From Gallionella sp. (GTDB lineage Bacteria > Pseudomonadota > Gammaproteobacteria > Burkholderiales > Gallionellaceae): 13,393 bases of DNA. The position numbers were made by a program, and so were the translations under genes. Below the pieces are notes generated by a model. The model made no database searches. It was not told where the DNA came from and saw only the letters and a list, made by a program, of their open reading frames with translations. Below, one piece after another: positions 1 through 6,430 of the stretch. Position 1 is the stretch's first letter. Each line of letters starts with the position of its first letter. The stretch lies in the NCBI GenBank assembly GCA_024654105.1, contig JANLID010000137.1, forward strand, positions 1 through 13,393, given 5' to 3'.

Positions 1-220
1 CGAGCATATCATATTCGAGCTCTTCCGCCGGCAGCAGGGAATCGAAGCCTTCGCGCAATATTACATGGCAAGTGGTGCATGCACAGGATTTTTCGCAGGC
101 ATGTTCGATTTCCACGCCATGCTGCAACAGCGCATCGCAAATTGAGACGCCCGGTTCGGCCCGGAACAGCGTACCTTGCGGGCAAAGTTCCTCATGCGGC
201 AACACAATGATCTGCGGCAT
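1..220 (-). CDS. fdx: ISC-type [2Fe-2S] ferredoxin (Fdx), 3' end beyond window
   Basis: Electron carrier of the ISC system; it is thought to supply electrons during cluster assembly on IscU. The visible 73 residues begin MPQIIVLPHEEL and contain the cluster-binding segment CEKSCACTTCH at about residues 42-52, the C-x5-C-x2-C spacing of adrenodoxin-like ferredoxins. The fourth Cys and the C-terminus lie outside the window (family length about 112 residues). The start is fixed by a one-base overlap with the hscA stop (TAATG), which suggests translational coupling. It is the seventh gene of the isc order and directly follows hscA, as in E. coli. Identification rests on both motif and context; the only uncertainty is the missing end. 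Confidence 0.95.
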   Translation of the reverse strand, partial: MPQIIVLPHEELCPQGTLFRAEPGVSICDALLQHGVEIEHACEKSCACTTCHVILREGFDSLLPAEELEYDML

Positions 221-2121
221 TATTTTATCTCCAGATCGGCAATGTTCTTGCCCGCCAGGACATGCGCCACGCTCTTGTCCATACGCGCTTGCGCAAAGCT
301 CACGGTGACGTCATTCAATGCGGTGATGGCGCGTTTGATGGCCAGATGATCGGTTAGTTGCAGTGTATCGCGCAACGCGCCCATATAGGCTTCGATCTGC
401 GCGCGTTCTGCCTGATCGAGCAGATCGCCGTCCTGCTCCAGCGCATGCTGCACCGCCTCAAGCAATTGCTGCGCCTCGGTCTGTTGCTCGCGCCGCGCGC
501 GTGCCTGCATGTCATCCTGCGCGTGTTGCGTGGAGTCCTGCAACATGCGCGTGATTTCTGCGTCGCTCAAACCATAGGAAGGCTTGACCGTGATCGCCGC
601 CTCGATGCCGCTGCTCATCTCGCGCGCCGACACGTTCAGCAGGCCGTCGGCGTCCACCTGGAAGGTCACGCGGATGCGCGCCGCGCCCGCCACCATCGGC
701 GGGATGCCGCGCAATTCGAACTTCGCCAGCGAGCGGCAATCGCTCACCAGTTCGCGCTCGCCCTGCACCACATGGATGCTCATCGCGGTCTGCCCGTCCT
801 TGTAAGTGGTGAATTCCTGCGCGCGCGCGGTCGGGATGGTGCTGTTGCGCGGGATGATTTTTTCCGCGAGACCGCCCATGGTTTCGATGCCCAGGCTGAG
901 CGGAATCACGTCGAGCAGCAGCCAGTCGCCGCCGCTGCGGTTGCCCGCCAGCAGGTTGGCCTGAATCGCCGCGCCCAGCGCGACGACCTTGTCGGGGTCG
1001 AGATTGGTCAGCGGCGTTTGCCCGAAAAACTCTTCCACAGCGTGCTGCACCTGCGGCATGCGCGTCGCGCCGCCGACCATCACCACGCCCTTGATATCCG
1101 CGACGCCCAGCTTCGCGTCGCGCAATGCGCGGCGCAACGGTTGCAGGGTGTGTTCCACCAGATTTTGCGACATTGCATGGAACTCGCTGCGCGTCAGCAC
1201 GTTGTCGATCACTTCGCCGTTCGACAGTGCCGCGGTGATGCGCGTCTCGGCATGCTCGGTCAGTTGCTCCTTGGCGGCGCGCGCATGGGTCAGCAGCAGG
1301 CGCGTGTCCTGCGGGCCGAGCGCGGAGAGGCGGTTTTTTTCCAGCAGCCAGCAATGGATGCGCTGGTCGAAATCGTCGCCGCCCAACGCGGAATCGCCGT
1401 TGGCCGCCAGCACCTCGAACACGCCGCGCGACAGGCGCAGGATGGAAATATCGAAAGTGCCGCCACCCAGGTCATACACCGCATACACGCCCTCGGCGGC
1501 GTTATCCAGCCCATAGGCAATCGCTGCGGCGGTCGGTTCGTTGAGCAGGCGCAGCACGTTCAGCCCGGCGAGGCGCGCCGCATCCTTGGTGGCCTGCCGC
1601 TGCGCGTCATCGAAATAGGCCGGCACGGTAATCACCGCACCGACCAGTTCGCCGCCCAGCGCAGTTTCGGCGGTATTGCGCAGTACCTTGAGAATTTCGG
1701 CAGACACCTCAACCGGGCTTTTCACGCCTGCCACGGTACGCAACTGCACCATGCCACCCTGTGAGTTTCCCGGGGCAACAGAGGGCGAAGGCGCACCCAC
1801 GAAACGATACGGCAGGCGGCTGATTTCGCCGACCTCCTTGAGGCCGCGCCCCATGAAGCGCTTCACCGAGACAATGGTATTGGCGGCATCCTCGTTCTGC
1901 ATGGCTTGCGCCGCTTCCCCTACCACGACACTGCCATCGGCCAGATAGCGCACTACCGAAGGCAGTATGGCGCCCCCGTTTCCGTTATTGAGCACCACGC
2001 TGATGCCGTTGCGCACCGTCGCAACCAGCGAATTGGTCGTACCGAGGTCGATGCCCACCGCCAGCCGGTGCTGGTGCGGCAAGGTGCTCAGGCCGGGTTC
2101 GGAAATTTGTAGCAAAGCCAT
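220..2121 (-). CDS. hscA: Fe-S assembly chaperone HscA (Hsp70 family)
   Basis: Specialised Hsp70 ATPase that, with HscB, binds the LPPVK motif of IscU and promotes transfer of its Fe-S cluster to recipient proteins. The 633-residue product starts MALLQISEPGLS, nearly the same as E. coli HscA (616 residues). It shows the Hsp70 phosphate-binding motif GIDLGTTNS near residue 23, VYDLGGGTFDIS in the second ATPase lobe, the substrate-domain segment IPRNSTIP and a C-terminal helical lid. I chose ATG 2121 because it matches the family N-terminus; an in-frame TTG at 2169 lies inside a palindromic repeat. No clear Shine-Dalgarno sequence precedes 2121. The gene is 82 nt from hscB, a gap filled by a strong inverted repeat, so hscA may be expressed differently from its neighbours. 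Confidence 0.97.
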   Translation of the reverse strand: MALLQISEPGLSTLPHQHRLAVGIDLGTTNSLVATVRNGISVVLNNGNGGAILPSVVRYLADGSVVVGEAAQAMQNEDAANTIVSVKRFMGRGLKEVGEISRLPYRFVGAPSPSVAPGNSQGGMVQLRTVAGVKSPVEVSAEILKVLRNTAETALGGELVGAVITVPAYFDDAQRQATKDAARLAGLNVLRLLNEPTAAAIAYGLDNAAEGVYAVYDLGGGTFDISILRLSRGVFEVLAANGDSALGGDDFDQRIHCWLLEKNRLSALGPQDTRLLLTHARAAKEQLTEHAETRITAALSNGEVIDNVLTRSEFHAMSQNLVEHTLQPLRRALRDAKLGVADIKGVVMVGGATRMPQVQHAVEEFFGQTPLTNLDPDKVVALGAAIQANLLAGNRSGGDWLLLDVIPLSLGIETMGGLAEKIIPRNSTIPTARAQEFTTYKDGQTAMSIHVVQGERELVSDCRSLAKFELRGIPPMVAGAARIRVTFQVDADGLLNVSAREMSSGIEAAITVKPSYGLSDAEITRMLQDSTQHAQDDMQARARREQQTEAQQLLEAVQHALEQDGDLLDQAERAQIEAYMGALRDTLQLTDHLAIKRAITALNDVTVSFAQARMDKSVAHVLAGKNIADLEIK

Positions 2122-2146
2122 TGATGTAGTCGCTAGTCGTAAGTCG

Positions 2147-2197
2147 GTAGGGTGCATTCCATGCACCAATGGTAGTGGTGCATGGAATGCACCCTAC
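2147..2197. repeat. Perfect 22-bp inverted repeat between hscB and hscA
   Basis: The left arm (2147-2168) and right arm (2176-2197) are exact reverse complements over 22 bases, separated by a 7-base loop. Each arm is itself a small palindrome, GGTGCAT-N3-ATGCACC, so the element could form a long hairpin or a cruciform of mini-hairpins. It starts 6 nt after the hscB stop and ends 25 nt before the hscA start. There is no T-tract, so it is not a classical intrinsic terminator. The GTAGGGTGCATTCC-type sequence resembles dispersed REP-like palindromes of proteobacteria, but copy number cannot be tested here. Confidence 0.93.
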
Positions 2198-2203
2198 ATT
2201 GCT

Positions 2204-2746
2204 TTATAAATCTATCGCATCGTAAGCGGCATGAATTTCTTCCGCGAGTTTTTCCATGAAACGCAGCTTGCGCACCGCTCCGGCGGCCGCGGCATAACTT
2301 TTTTCGATATCAATTTTAACCGCAAGCTGTGCTTCAAGCTCACGCGTTTCGCGTTTGATCTGCACTTCAAGTTTATCAAGCGTTGCAGCATCTTTCGCCT
2401 GCTGCGCTTCGGCGACCGCTTCGCGCCATTCCATCTGTGCCATCAAAAAATCCAGCGGCATCACGGTATTGTTTTCTTCCTGGGTGTCCACCCCGTACAG
2501 CGACAGCAGGTAGCGCGCGCGCCGCAGCGGGCTGCGCAGCGTCTGGTAAGCCTCGTTCACCAGTGTGGCGCGCTGCACGGCCAGGCGTTGTTCGGCATCG
2601 GGCAGGTGGGCGGATTTGTCGGGATGAACCTGCGCCTGCAGTGCACGATATTGCTGCTCAAGCTGCGCGATATCTATCTGGTAAGACTGCGCAAGGCCAA
2701 ACAGTTGAAAGTGGTTTTGCTGAAAGTCGAAACTGGCGAGCTGCAT
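2204..2746 (-). CDS. hscB: Fe-S assembly co-chaperone HscB (J-domain protein)
   Basis: J-type co-chaperone that delivers IscU to HscA and stimulates its ATPase. The 180-residue product has an N-terminal J domain with the HPD tripeptide at residues 41-43 (AQVHPDKSAHL), followed by the C-terminal IscU-binding three-helix domain, including TLRSPLRRARYLLSLYG and the family ending AVRKLRFMEKL. It is slightly longer than E. coli HscB (171 residues), mainly at the N-terminus (MQLASFDFQQNHFQLFGL). The start at 2746 gives the usual distance to the NHFQLFGL segment. Unlike typical isc operons, it is separated from iscA by 317 nt of non-coding, repeat-rich DNA and from hscA by a palindrome. Confidence 0.95.
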   Translation of the reverse strand: MQLASFDFQQNHFQLFGLAQSYQIDIAQLEQQYRALQAQVHPDKSAHLPDAEQRLAVQRATLVNEAYQTLRSPLRRARYLLSLYGVDTQEENNTVMPLDFLMAQMEWREAVAEAQQAKDAATLDKLEVQIKRETRELEAQLAVKIDIEKSYAAAAGAVRKLRFMEKLAEEIHAAYDAIDL

Positions 2747-2807
2747 GCGATTTTGAAAACGTTAGAGACCGTCAGGCAATGAAGTCATGCCGAGCGCATA
2801 ACAAATA

Positions 2808-2837
2808 ACTTGGTTGTCGTTTTTTTGGCAGCCAAGT
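2808..2837 (+). other. Hairpin with T-rich loop in the iscA-hscB gap
   Basis: ACTTGGTTGTC (2808-2818) and GGCAGCCAAGT (2827-2837) can form an 11-bp stem on the plus-strand transcript if G-U pairs are allowed, with a GTTTTTTT loop. On the minus strand, which carries the operon, the stem has two mismatches. No plus-strand gene is near, so its role, if any, is unknown. Confidence 0.4.
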
Positions 2838-2899
2838 CAGATGGCTAGTATTGCAAATCATAAATTACGGAACATTGTTTGGAACCTACCCACGTCCCC

Positions 2900-3003
2900 G
2901 TAGGGCGGATGAGCCGCAGGCGTTACCGGTGCCGGGGCACACGTTTTTGCATCCGCCGAATGAGAAAACATACGGCGGAAGGCGCTGCGCTTTTCCGCCC
3001 TAC
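2900..3003. repeat. REP-like inverted repeat pair in the iscA-hscB gap
   Basis: The 317-nt space between iscA and hscB has no supported gene. It contains GTAGGGCGGA at 2900-2909 and its exact complement TCCGCCCTAC at 2994-3003. Two shorter hairpins are nested inside: GGCGGAT (2904-2910) with ATCCGCC (2951-2957), and GGCGGAA (2974-2980) with TTCCGCC (2993-2999), the latter with a GC-rich centre GGCGCTGCGC. This is the layout of a pair of oppositely oriented REP-like units. Such units are often multicopy and may be mobilised by RAYT transposases; no RAYT is in this window. Confidence 0.8.
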
Positions 3004-3063
3004 AGGTTTTGAACATGTTCCGATAATTCCGTGACGCAATACCAGTAGTCATATCAGTAGTTT

Positions 3064-3387
3064 TCAAACGCCGAAGCTCTCACCGCAGCCACACTGGTTC
3101 TTCACGTTCGGATTGCTGAACTTGAATCCTTCGTTCAAGCCTTCGCGCGTGTAATCCAGCTCCATGCCGTCAATGTACGGCAGGCTTTTCGGATCGACCA
3201 GCACCGTGACGCCATGGCTGGCGAACCGAACATCATCACCGGCCACTTCGTCGGCAAACTCCAGCTTGTAGGCCATGCCGGAGCAGCCGCTGGTGCGCAC
3301 CCCGATGCGCAAACCAACACCCTTGCCGCGTTTGGCAATAAAATTTGCCACATGCCGGGCTGCATTTTCAGTCAGTGTAATCGCCAT
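3064..3387 (-). CDS. iscA: A-type Fe-S carrier protein IscA
   Basis: Carrier of the HesB/IscA family that binds iron or an Fe-S cluster and passes clusters to apo-proteins. From ATG 3387 the product is 107 residues (MAITLTENAARH), the same length as E. coli IscA, with the three ligand cysteines at the same positions: Cys35 (TSGCSGMAYKLEF), Cys99 and Cys101 (NQCGCGESFGV). An upstream in-frame ATG at 3405 would add MQGVKN and overlap iscU; I prefer 3387 because AAGGAGTG lies just ahead of it, overlapping the iscU stop, and the N-terminus fits the family. Only 5 nt separate iscU and iscA, so the two are probably coupled. Confidence 0.96.
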   Translation of the reverse strand: MAITLTENAARHVANFIAKRGKGVGLRIGVRTSGCSGMAYKLEFADEVAGDDVRFASHGVTVLVDPKSLPYIDGMELDYTREGLNEGFKFSNPNVKNQCGCGESFGV

Positions 3388-3392
3388 GTTTT

Positions 3393-3815
3393 TCACTCCT
3401 TGCAACTTTCCCCGCAGGCTGGCGCTTCCAGCACCGCGCTGTGTTTGTTCTGGTAGTCAGCCACAGCCGCCTTGATGGCGTCTTCCGCCAGGATGGAACA
3501 GTGGATTTTTACCGGTGGCAGCGCCAGTTCTTCGGCGATTTGCGTGTTCTTGATCTCCAGAGCCTGGTCGACCGTCTTGCCTTTGACCCACTCGGTCACC
3601 AGCGAACTGGACGCGATCGCCGAGCCACAGCCGTAGGTCTTGAACTTGGCGTCCTCGATCACGCCGTCCTTGCCGACCTTGATCTGCAATTTCATCACGT
3701 CGCCGCACGCCGGCGCGCCGACCATGCCGGTACCCACTCCCGCCGCATCCTTGTCCATCGAGCCGACGTTGCGCGGATGTTCGTAATGATCCAGTAATTT
3801 CTCGCTATAAGCCAT
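3393..3815 (-). CDS. iscU: Fe-S cluster scaffold protein IscU with extended Cys-containing tail
   Basis: Scaffold on which IscS-derived sulfur and iron form a [2Fe-2S] cluster. All key residues are present at E. coli positions: Cys37 and Asp39 (APACGD), Cys63 (YGCGSA), His105 and Cys106 (IHCSILAEDA), and the HscA-binding LPPVK at 99-103. The protein is 140 residues, about 12 longer than E. coli IscU (128). The extra C-terminal tail ends APACGESCKE: it repeats the APACG string of the active site (34-38) at 131-135 and adds a second Cys at 138. A strong AGGAGG (3821-3826) sits 5 nt upstream of the ATG. The iscS-iscU gap of 89 nt holds an imperfect inverted repeat. Confidence 0.97.
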   Translation of the reverse strand: MAYSEKLLDHYEHPRNVGSMDKDAAGVGTGMVGAPACGDVMKLQIKVGKDGVIEDAKFKTYGCGSAIASSSLVTEWVKGKTVDQALEIKNTQIAEELALPPVKIHCSILAEDAIKAAVADYQNKHSAVLEAPACGESCKE

Positions 3816-3827
3816 CTTAACCTCCTA

Positions 3828-3899
3828 GGATTGAGGAGCGAGGAGTGAGGAATCAGGAAAACCGTTCTTGCACGATCCTCGATCCCCGTTCCTCGATCC
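3828..3899. repeat. Imperfect inverted repeat of GAGGA units between iscS and iscU
   Basis: Positions 3828-3851 and the reverse complement of 3876-3899 match at 19 of 24 bases. Each arm consists of short tandem GAGGA-type units of about 7-9 bp. The arms could pair around a 24-nt loop in the iscS-iscU intercistronic RNA, just upstream of the iscU ribosome-binding site. Function is not evident; it could be a dispersed spacer repeat or an RNA processing or stability element. Confidence 0.65.
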
Positions 3900-3904
3900 T
3901 GCCT

Positions 3905-5113
3905 TCAATGTGCTGCCCACTGCACGGAATTCATATCCACGCCGTCCTGGTACATTTCCCACAGCGGCGACAATTCGCGCAGTTTGCCAATCTTGTCCTT
4001 CAGCAGTTCGACAACGTAGTCCACCTCCCCGACAGTGGTGAAACGCCCCACCGTGAAGCGGATCGAGCTGTGCGCCAGCTCGTCGCTACGCCCCAGCGCA
4101 CGCAGCACGTAGGATGGCTCCAGGCTCGCCGAGGTGCAGGCCGAGCCGCTCGATACCGCGACATCCTTGATCGCCATCATCAGCGATTCGCCTTCGACAA
4201 AGCTGAAACTCAGGTTGAGATTATGCGGCACACGATGCTTCATGTCGCCGTTGATATGCACCTCTTCCATCGCCATCAGGCCGCTCAGCAGGCGGTCACG
4301 CAACATGCGGATACGCTCGTTTTCCCGCTCCATTTCTTCCCTGGCGATGCGGAACGCTTCGCCCATGCCGGCGATCTGGTGCGTCGGCAGCGTACCGGAG
4401 CGCATGCCGCGCTCGTGCCCGCCGCCGTGCATCTGCGCCTCGATGCGCACGCGCGGCTTGCGCCGCACGTACAGCGCGCCGATGCCTTTCGGGCCGTAGG
4501 TTTTGTGCGCGGAAAACGACATCAGGTCGACTTTCAACTGCTGCAAATCGATGGCTACCTTGCCGGTCGCCTGCGCCGCATCCACATGAAACAAGATTCC
4601 TTTATCGCGGCAGATCTCGCCGATCGCGGCGATATCCTGGATCACGCCGATTTCGTTGTTCACCAGCATGACGGACACCAGCACGGTGCCGGGGCGCAAC
4701 GCCGCTTTGAATTTTTCCAAACTCAGCAGGCCGCTTGGCTCCGGGTCAAGATAAGTTGCGCTAAAGCCTTCACGCTCCAACTCGCGCACGGTATCGAGCA
4801 CCGCCTTGTGCTCGATGCGCATGGTGATGATGTGCTTGCCCTTGCCCTGGTAGAAATGCGCCGCGCCCTTGATGGCGAGGTTGTTCGACTCGGTAGCGCC
4901 GGAAGTCCAGACAATTTCCTTGGGGTCGGCGTTCACCAGTGCGGCAACCTGCTCGCGCGCCAGTTCTACCGCCACGTCGGCTTCCCAGCCGAAAGCATGG
5001 GAACGGCTGGCCGGATTGCCGAATTTCTCGGTAAGGTAGGGGATCATCATCGAAGCCACGCGCGGGTCGACCGGCGTGGTTGCGGAGTAATCCATGTAAA
5101 TCGGGAGCTTCAT
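3905..5113 (-). CDS. iscS: Cysteine desulfurase IscS
   Basis: PLP-dependent enzyme that converts cysteine to alanine and passes the sulfur as a persulfide to IscU and to tRNA-thiolation partners. The 402-residue product begins MKLPIYMDYSATTPVDPRV. It has the ATESNN segment (73-78), His102, the PLP-contacting HVDAAQ (176-181), the PLP Schiff-base lysine Lys204 in SAHKTYGPKG, and the persulfide-forming Cys326 in SSGSACTSASLEPS, equivalent to E. coli Lys206 and Cys328. The C-terminus (LSPLWEMYQDGVDMNSVQWAAH) is the IscU-docking tail typical of IscS and not of NifS or SufS. It starts 18 nt after iscR, with AGGAAAG upstream. Confidence 0.98.
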   Translation of the reverse strand: MKLPIYMDYSATTPVDPRVASMMIPYLTEKFGNPASRSHAFGWEADVAVELAREQVAALVNADPKEIVWTSGATESNNLAIKGAAHFYQGKGKHIITMRIEHKAVLDTVRELEREGFSATYLDPEPSGLLSLEKFKAALRPGTVLVSVMLVNNEIGVIQDIAAIGEICRDKGILFHVDAAQATGKVAIDLQQLKVDLMSFSAHKTYGPKGIGALYVRRKPRVRIEAQMHGGGHERGMRSGTLPTHQIAGMGEAFRIAREEMERENERIRMLRDRLLSGLMAMEEVHINGDMKHRVPHNLNLSFSFVEGESLMMAIKDVAVSSGSACTSASLEPSYVLRALGRSDELAHSSIRFTVGRFTTVGEVDYVVELLKDKIGKLRELSPLWEMYQDGVDMNSVQWAAH

Positions 5114-5131
5114 TTTTTCATCTTTCCTGTG

Positions 5132-5605
5132 CTAAACCGTAATCACCATGGGCTTTGCGTTTTTCTTGCTTACCTTGATGGGCGCGCCACTGGAAACAAT
5201 TTTTGCCTGGCTATCCACCAGTTGTTGTAGCGTGATGGAAGATAAATAGTCATAAATACATTCATTGAGCCCCACCCACAATTCGTGAGTAAGACATTGG
5301 CGATCGTCGAAGCAGTTGCCCTTCCCGCCGCAACTAGTCGCATCCAGAGGTTCATCCACCGCCACGATGATTTCGGCTATGGTAATTTTATCCGCAGGCC
5401 GGGCAAGATGATAACCGCCACCCGGGCCACGCACACTTTTCACGATTTTGCGACGGCGCAGCCTGCCGAACAACTGCTCCAGGTAAGAGAGCGAAATCTT
5501 CTGCCGCTCGCTGATTGCAGCCATGGTCACCGGGTTAGTCCCGCCGCACATTGCCAAGTCGGCCATTGCTGTTACGGCAAAACGCCCTTTGGTAGTTAAT
5601 CGCAT
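5132..5605 (-). CDS. iscR: Rrf2-family [2Fe-2S] transcriptional regulator IscR
   Basis: Sensor and regulator of Fe-S supply; with a [2Fe-2S] cluster bound, IscR represses its own isc operon. The 157-residue protein begins MRLTTKGRFAVTAMADLA. It has the winged-helix DNA-binding region, with Glu43 in SLSYLEQLF and the wing KSVRGPGGGYHLARP. The cluster ligands Cys92, Cys98, Cys104 and His107 (SCGGKGNCFDDRQCLTH) occupy the same positions as in E. coli IscR. The start is preceded by GGAG at a suitable distance. It is the first gene of the isc operon, and a good promoter with an IscR-like site lies about 70-105 nt upstream, so autoregulation is expected. Confidence 0.97.
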   Translation of the reverse strand: MRLTTKGRFAVTAMADLAMCGGTNPVTMAAISERQKISLSYLEQLFGRLRRRKIVKSVRGPGGGYHLARPADKITIAEIIVAVDEPLDATSCGGKGNCFDDRQCLTHELWVGLNECIYDYLSSITLQQLVDSQAKIVSSGAPIKVSKKNAKPMVITV

Positions 5606-5677
5606 ATCATTCTCCAGTCATGCTCCTGATCAGGTTGTTCCAAAGGTAACTGAATTTTTCCCAACTTCCGCACGAAA

Positions 5678-5706
5678 ATAATATAATACCATAATTTTTT
5701 AGTCAA
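5678..5706 (-). promoter_or_regulatory. Sigma-70-like promoter of the iscR operon
   Basis: On the minus strand, TTGACT (5706-5701) and TATTAT (5683-5678) are separated by exactly 17 nt, each differing from consensus by one base. The predicted transcript starts near 5671, giving a leader of about 65 nt before iscR. The -35 element lies in the last codons of cysE. The leader also contains a 10-bp palindrome CCTGATCAGG at 5625-5634. Confidence 0.85.
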
Positions 5707-5710
5707 CTAT
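5686..5710 (-). promoter_or_regulatory. IscR type-1-like binding site over the iscR promoter
   Basis: The minus-strand 25-mer from 5710 to 5686 begins ATAGTTGACTAAAA and ends GGTAT. By my alignment it agrees with about 21 of 25 positions of the E. coli type-1 IscR consensus as I recall it (ATASYYGACT, then a W-rich centre, then an inverted half-site). The left half-site is near perfect; the right is degenerate. It overlaps the -35 element, the expected position for repression by cluster-loaded IscR. Confidence 0.7.
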
Positions 5711-6430
5711 TTTATTCAGATGATTCGGATCGAATTTGTCGGCAGTGGCGCGCTCTTCTTCGATAGACACTCCCATTTTTTCAAGTTGCTGCAAAATGAA
5801 ATCAATGCGCTGGTCCACCGTCACGCTGTGCCCGAGCAGGCCATGGATCGCCTTGGAAAGCGGGTCGTTCTGGTCGTTGCCGATGCCATATGCATTGAAA
5901 CCGGCGGCACTTTTCTTCTCTTCATCAAGAATCCGCGCCGGGATGCCCGCCGCCGTTGCACCCGCCGGGACATTTTTTACCACCACCGCATTCGAGCCGA
6001 TTTTTGCGCCGTCGCCGATGGTGATCGGGCCGAGTATCTTGGCGCCCGCCCCCACTACCACACCATTGCCAAGCGTGGGATGCCGCTTGCCTTCCTTCCA
6101 CGAAGTGCCCCCCAACGTCACGCCGTGGTAGAGCGTGACATCGTCGCCAATTTCGGCAGTCTCGCCAATTACCACGCCCATGCCGTGGTCGATAAAGAAA
6201 CGCCGCCCGATCGTCGCGCCGGGGTGAATCTCGATGCCGGTCAGCCCGCGCGCAATATGCGACAGGAAGCGCGCCAGCCACTTGAAATCGGCATGCCACA
6301 GGGTATTCGCCATGCGGTGCAGGATGCGCGCATGCAGACCCGGATAGCAGGTCAGCACCTCAAAAGTGGTGCGCGCTGCGGGATCGCGGTCGAATACGCT
6401 GGCAATGTCTTCTTTAATGTTGCTGAACAT
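5699..6430 (-). CDS. cysE: Serine O-acetyltransferase
   Basis: Makes O-acetylserine from serine and acetyl-CoA, the first step of cysteine synthesis in the cytosol. From ATG 6430 (MFSNIKEDIASVFDRDPAAR) it is 243 residues, shorter than E. coli CysE (273), with a reduced N-terminal helical domain as in other short-form serine acetyltransferases. The left-handed beta-helix made of hexapeptide repeats runs from IEIHPGATIG to AGIPARIL, with catalytic-region motifs DHGMGVVIGETAEIG and GKRHPTLG. The C-terminus ends KIVD rather than the Ile tail that E. coli CysE uses to bind CysK. An in-frame ATG at 6469 would add 13 residues unlike the family. It overlaps the end of trmJ by 17 nt, implying co-transcription, and feeds cysteine to the adjacent IscS. 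Confidence 0.94.
   Translation of the reverse strand: MFSNIKEDIASVFDRDPAARTTFEVLTCYPGLHARILHRMANTLWHADFKWLARFLSHIARGLTGIEIHPGATIGRRFFIDHGMGVVIGETAEIGDDVTLYHGVTLGGTSWKEGKRHPTLGNGVVVGAGAKILGPITIGDGAKIGSNAVVVKNVPAGATAAGIPARILDEEKKSAAGFNAYGIGNDQNDPLSKAIHGLLGHSVTVDQRIDFILQQLEKMGVSIEEERATADKFDPNHLNKIVD

Noticed and set aside
358..1764. Long plus-strand open frame of 468 codons
   Set aside because: It lies antisense to hscA; the product is rich in Arg, His, Gln and Ala with no recognisable domain, as expected for a shadow of a GC-rich gene.
2122..2169. Longer hscA starting at TTG 2169
   Set aside because: The extra 16 codons are encoded by the palindrome and match no HscA N-terminus, while MALLQISEPG at 2121 does.
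2858..3067. Small 69-codon minus-strand frame between iscA and hscB
   Set aside because: It is made largely of the REP-like repeats and shows no homology or ribosome-binding site.
3845..5230. Long plus-strand open frame of 461 codons
   Set aside because: It is fully antisense to iscS, whose catalytic residues are all present; no domain is recognisable in the plus-strand product.
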